From: JAICMB01 sp963838885
GTDB lineage: Bacteria; Acidobacteriota; Terriglobia; Bryobacterales; Bryobacteraceae
NCBI GenBank assembly: GCA_963838885.1
Contig: CAWITB010000037.1
Coordinates: forward strand, 1 to 64,000
Direction of reading: 5' to 3'
DNA: 64,000 bases
The position numbers and the translations under genes were made by a program. Positions 62,826-64,000 of this stretch are shown in pieces. Each line of letters starts with the position of its first letter. The first letter of the stretch is position 1. The notes below the pieces were generated by a model. That model saw only the letters and a list, made by a program, of their open reading frames with translations. It was not told the origin of the DNA and ran no database searches.

Positions 62826-64000
62826 GTGAATCCGAATCCACTGTCCCAAGATGACGTCCGCAAGATCAACGCATACTGGCGCGCGGCCAATTATCTTTCC
62901 GTGGGGCAGATCTATCTTTATGACAATCCACTACTGACCGAGCCGTTGAAGTTGGAGCACACCAAGCCCCGTCTGCTGGGCCACTTCGGCACAACGCCGG
63001 GATCTGAATTTCATCTACGTCCATTGCAACCGCCTGATCCAGCGCCCACGACCTCAACATGATTTACATTTGCGGCCCGGGTCACGGCGGTCCGGGAATG
63101 GTCGCGAACACCTGGCTCGAAGGTTCCTATAGCGAGTTTTATCCCAACATCGGCCAGGATGCCGAGGGAATGAAGCGGCTGTTCACGCAGTTTTCATTTC
63201 CTGGAGGCATTCCGAGCCACGCGGCGCCAGAGACGCCCGGCTCGATTCACGAAGGCGGGGAACTCGGCTACGCGCTGGTCCACGCTTATGGCGCGGCTTT
63301 CGACAACCCCGATCTGCTGGTCTGCTGCGTCATCGGCGACGGCGAGGCGGAAACCGGCGCGCTGGCCACAAGCTGGCACTCCAATAAATTCCTGAACCCG
63401 GCGCGCGATGGCGCCGTGCTCCCGATCCTGCATCTGAACGGCTACAAGATCGCAGGTCCGACAGTGCTGGCGCGCATCGGCAAGGAGGAGCTTACGGAGC
63501 TGCTGCACGGCTACGGATACCAGCCCTATTATGTGGAAGGCGACGATCCCGAGCCGATGCACCAGCTCATGGCCGGCACGCTTGACGCCGTGCTGGCGGA
63601 TATCCAGAGCATTCAGAAGGACGCCCGCGAAAATGGATTCAGGCGGCGTCCGCAATGGCCCATGATCGTGCTGCGCTCTCCCAAGGGTTGGACCGGACCG
63701 AAGGAAGTGGACGGCCTCAAGATCGAAGGCACGTTCCGCGCCCACCAGGTTCCGGTCGACCATCTTTCCGATCCGGCGCATCTTAAAATCCTCGAAGACT
63801 GGATGCGCAGCTATCGTCCCGCGGAACTGTTCGATGAGCGTGGCGCGCTTATTCCCGAGCTGCAGGCGCTCGCGCCCAAGGGCACTCGCCGCATGGGCGC
63901 GAATCCACACGCCAACGGCGGCCTACTTCTGCGCGACCTCCGCATGCCGGATTTCCGCGACTACGCCATCGATGTCGCCAAGCCGGGGACGGCACGCAAC
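62826..64000 (+). CDS. xfp: phosphoketolase, N-terminal part (two frameshifts, runs off the window)
   Basis: The first frame (GTG 62826) has LSQDDVRKINAYWRAANYLS, then VGQIYLYDNPLL and LLGHFGTTPG. An extra base near 63003 and another near 63044 move the frame twice, after which MIYICGPGHGGPGMVANTWL, FSFPGGIPSHAAPETPGSIH, VIGDGEAETGALATSWHSNK (TPP-binding GDG…N) and ILHLNGYKIAGPT run to the window end. It converts xylulose-5-P or fructose-6-P to acetyl-P. Both lesions are single-base and probably sequence errors. Confidence 0.93.

Overview
The window most resembles an acidobacterial chromosome of the Solibacter/Bryobacter type. This is inferred from gene content, not from a marker gene: a PadR regulator coupled to an ADOP-type permease remnant, two ASPIC/UnbV (CRTAC1-like) repeat proteins in one operon with a multihaem cytochrome-TPR protein, a PQQ dehydrogenase with a dihaem cytochrome, a Ser/Thr kinase fused to a formylglycine-enzyme-like domain, and a TonB-receptor N-terminus with a carboxypeptidase-like domain. 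The sequence is GC-rich overall and visibly less so in parts of the accessory region.

Layout. Bases 1-13.6 kb are a decayed accessory zone. It holds fragments of an ADOP permease, LytTR regulator, FtsX permease, IstB, histidine kinase, DNA methyltransferase, APS kinase and DUF3489 protein. Among these sit a few intact genes: PadR, a CPBP protease, a VOC protein and the PQQ dehydrogenase/cytochrome pair. Bases 13.7-20.9 kb carry an intact four-gene secreted TPR / caspase / TPR / kinase-SUMF cluster. Bases 21-33.4 kb look like a mobile and defence island. It contains an XRE regulator with a controller-box-like operator and a deleted TOTE-type primase-helicase. It also contains an IS66 element with perfect architecture that carries a WYL-like passenger gene and splits a host gene in frame, and a broken TIR/deoxyribosyltransferase-like effector. 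Further right are a self-contained promoter / GTTGCG-repeat leader / small gene / multi-wHTH gene / terminator unit, a decayed IS3-type element, and the C-terminal end of a tyrosine recombinase abutting the 3' end of tRNA-Arg(ACG). Bases 33.5-64 kb are ordinary chromosome: DHH phosphoesterase, histone-deacetylase-like enzyme, lytic transglycosylase, slipin, SPOR protein, lipA, lnt, rpiB, SDR, the cytochrome/CRTAC1 operon, an ABC exporter, an amidase, a PfkB kinase with a GH4 enzyme, purA, and the start of a phosphoketolase.

Two kinds of damage should be kept apart. In the accessory half many genes are true fragments: missing domains, chimeric junctions, internal deletions. In the core half several otherwise perfect genes, including lipA, the phosphoketolase and the multihaem cytochrome, are broken only by single-base indels, some of them in homopolymers. 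This pattern suggests residual sequencing or assembly errors rather than pseudogenes, so the frameshift calls here are provisional.

The best candidates for something new are the IS66 element with its WYL passenger, the repeat-leader/wHTH unit at 29.3-31.4 kb, and the exported caspase-kinase cluster.
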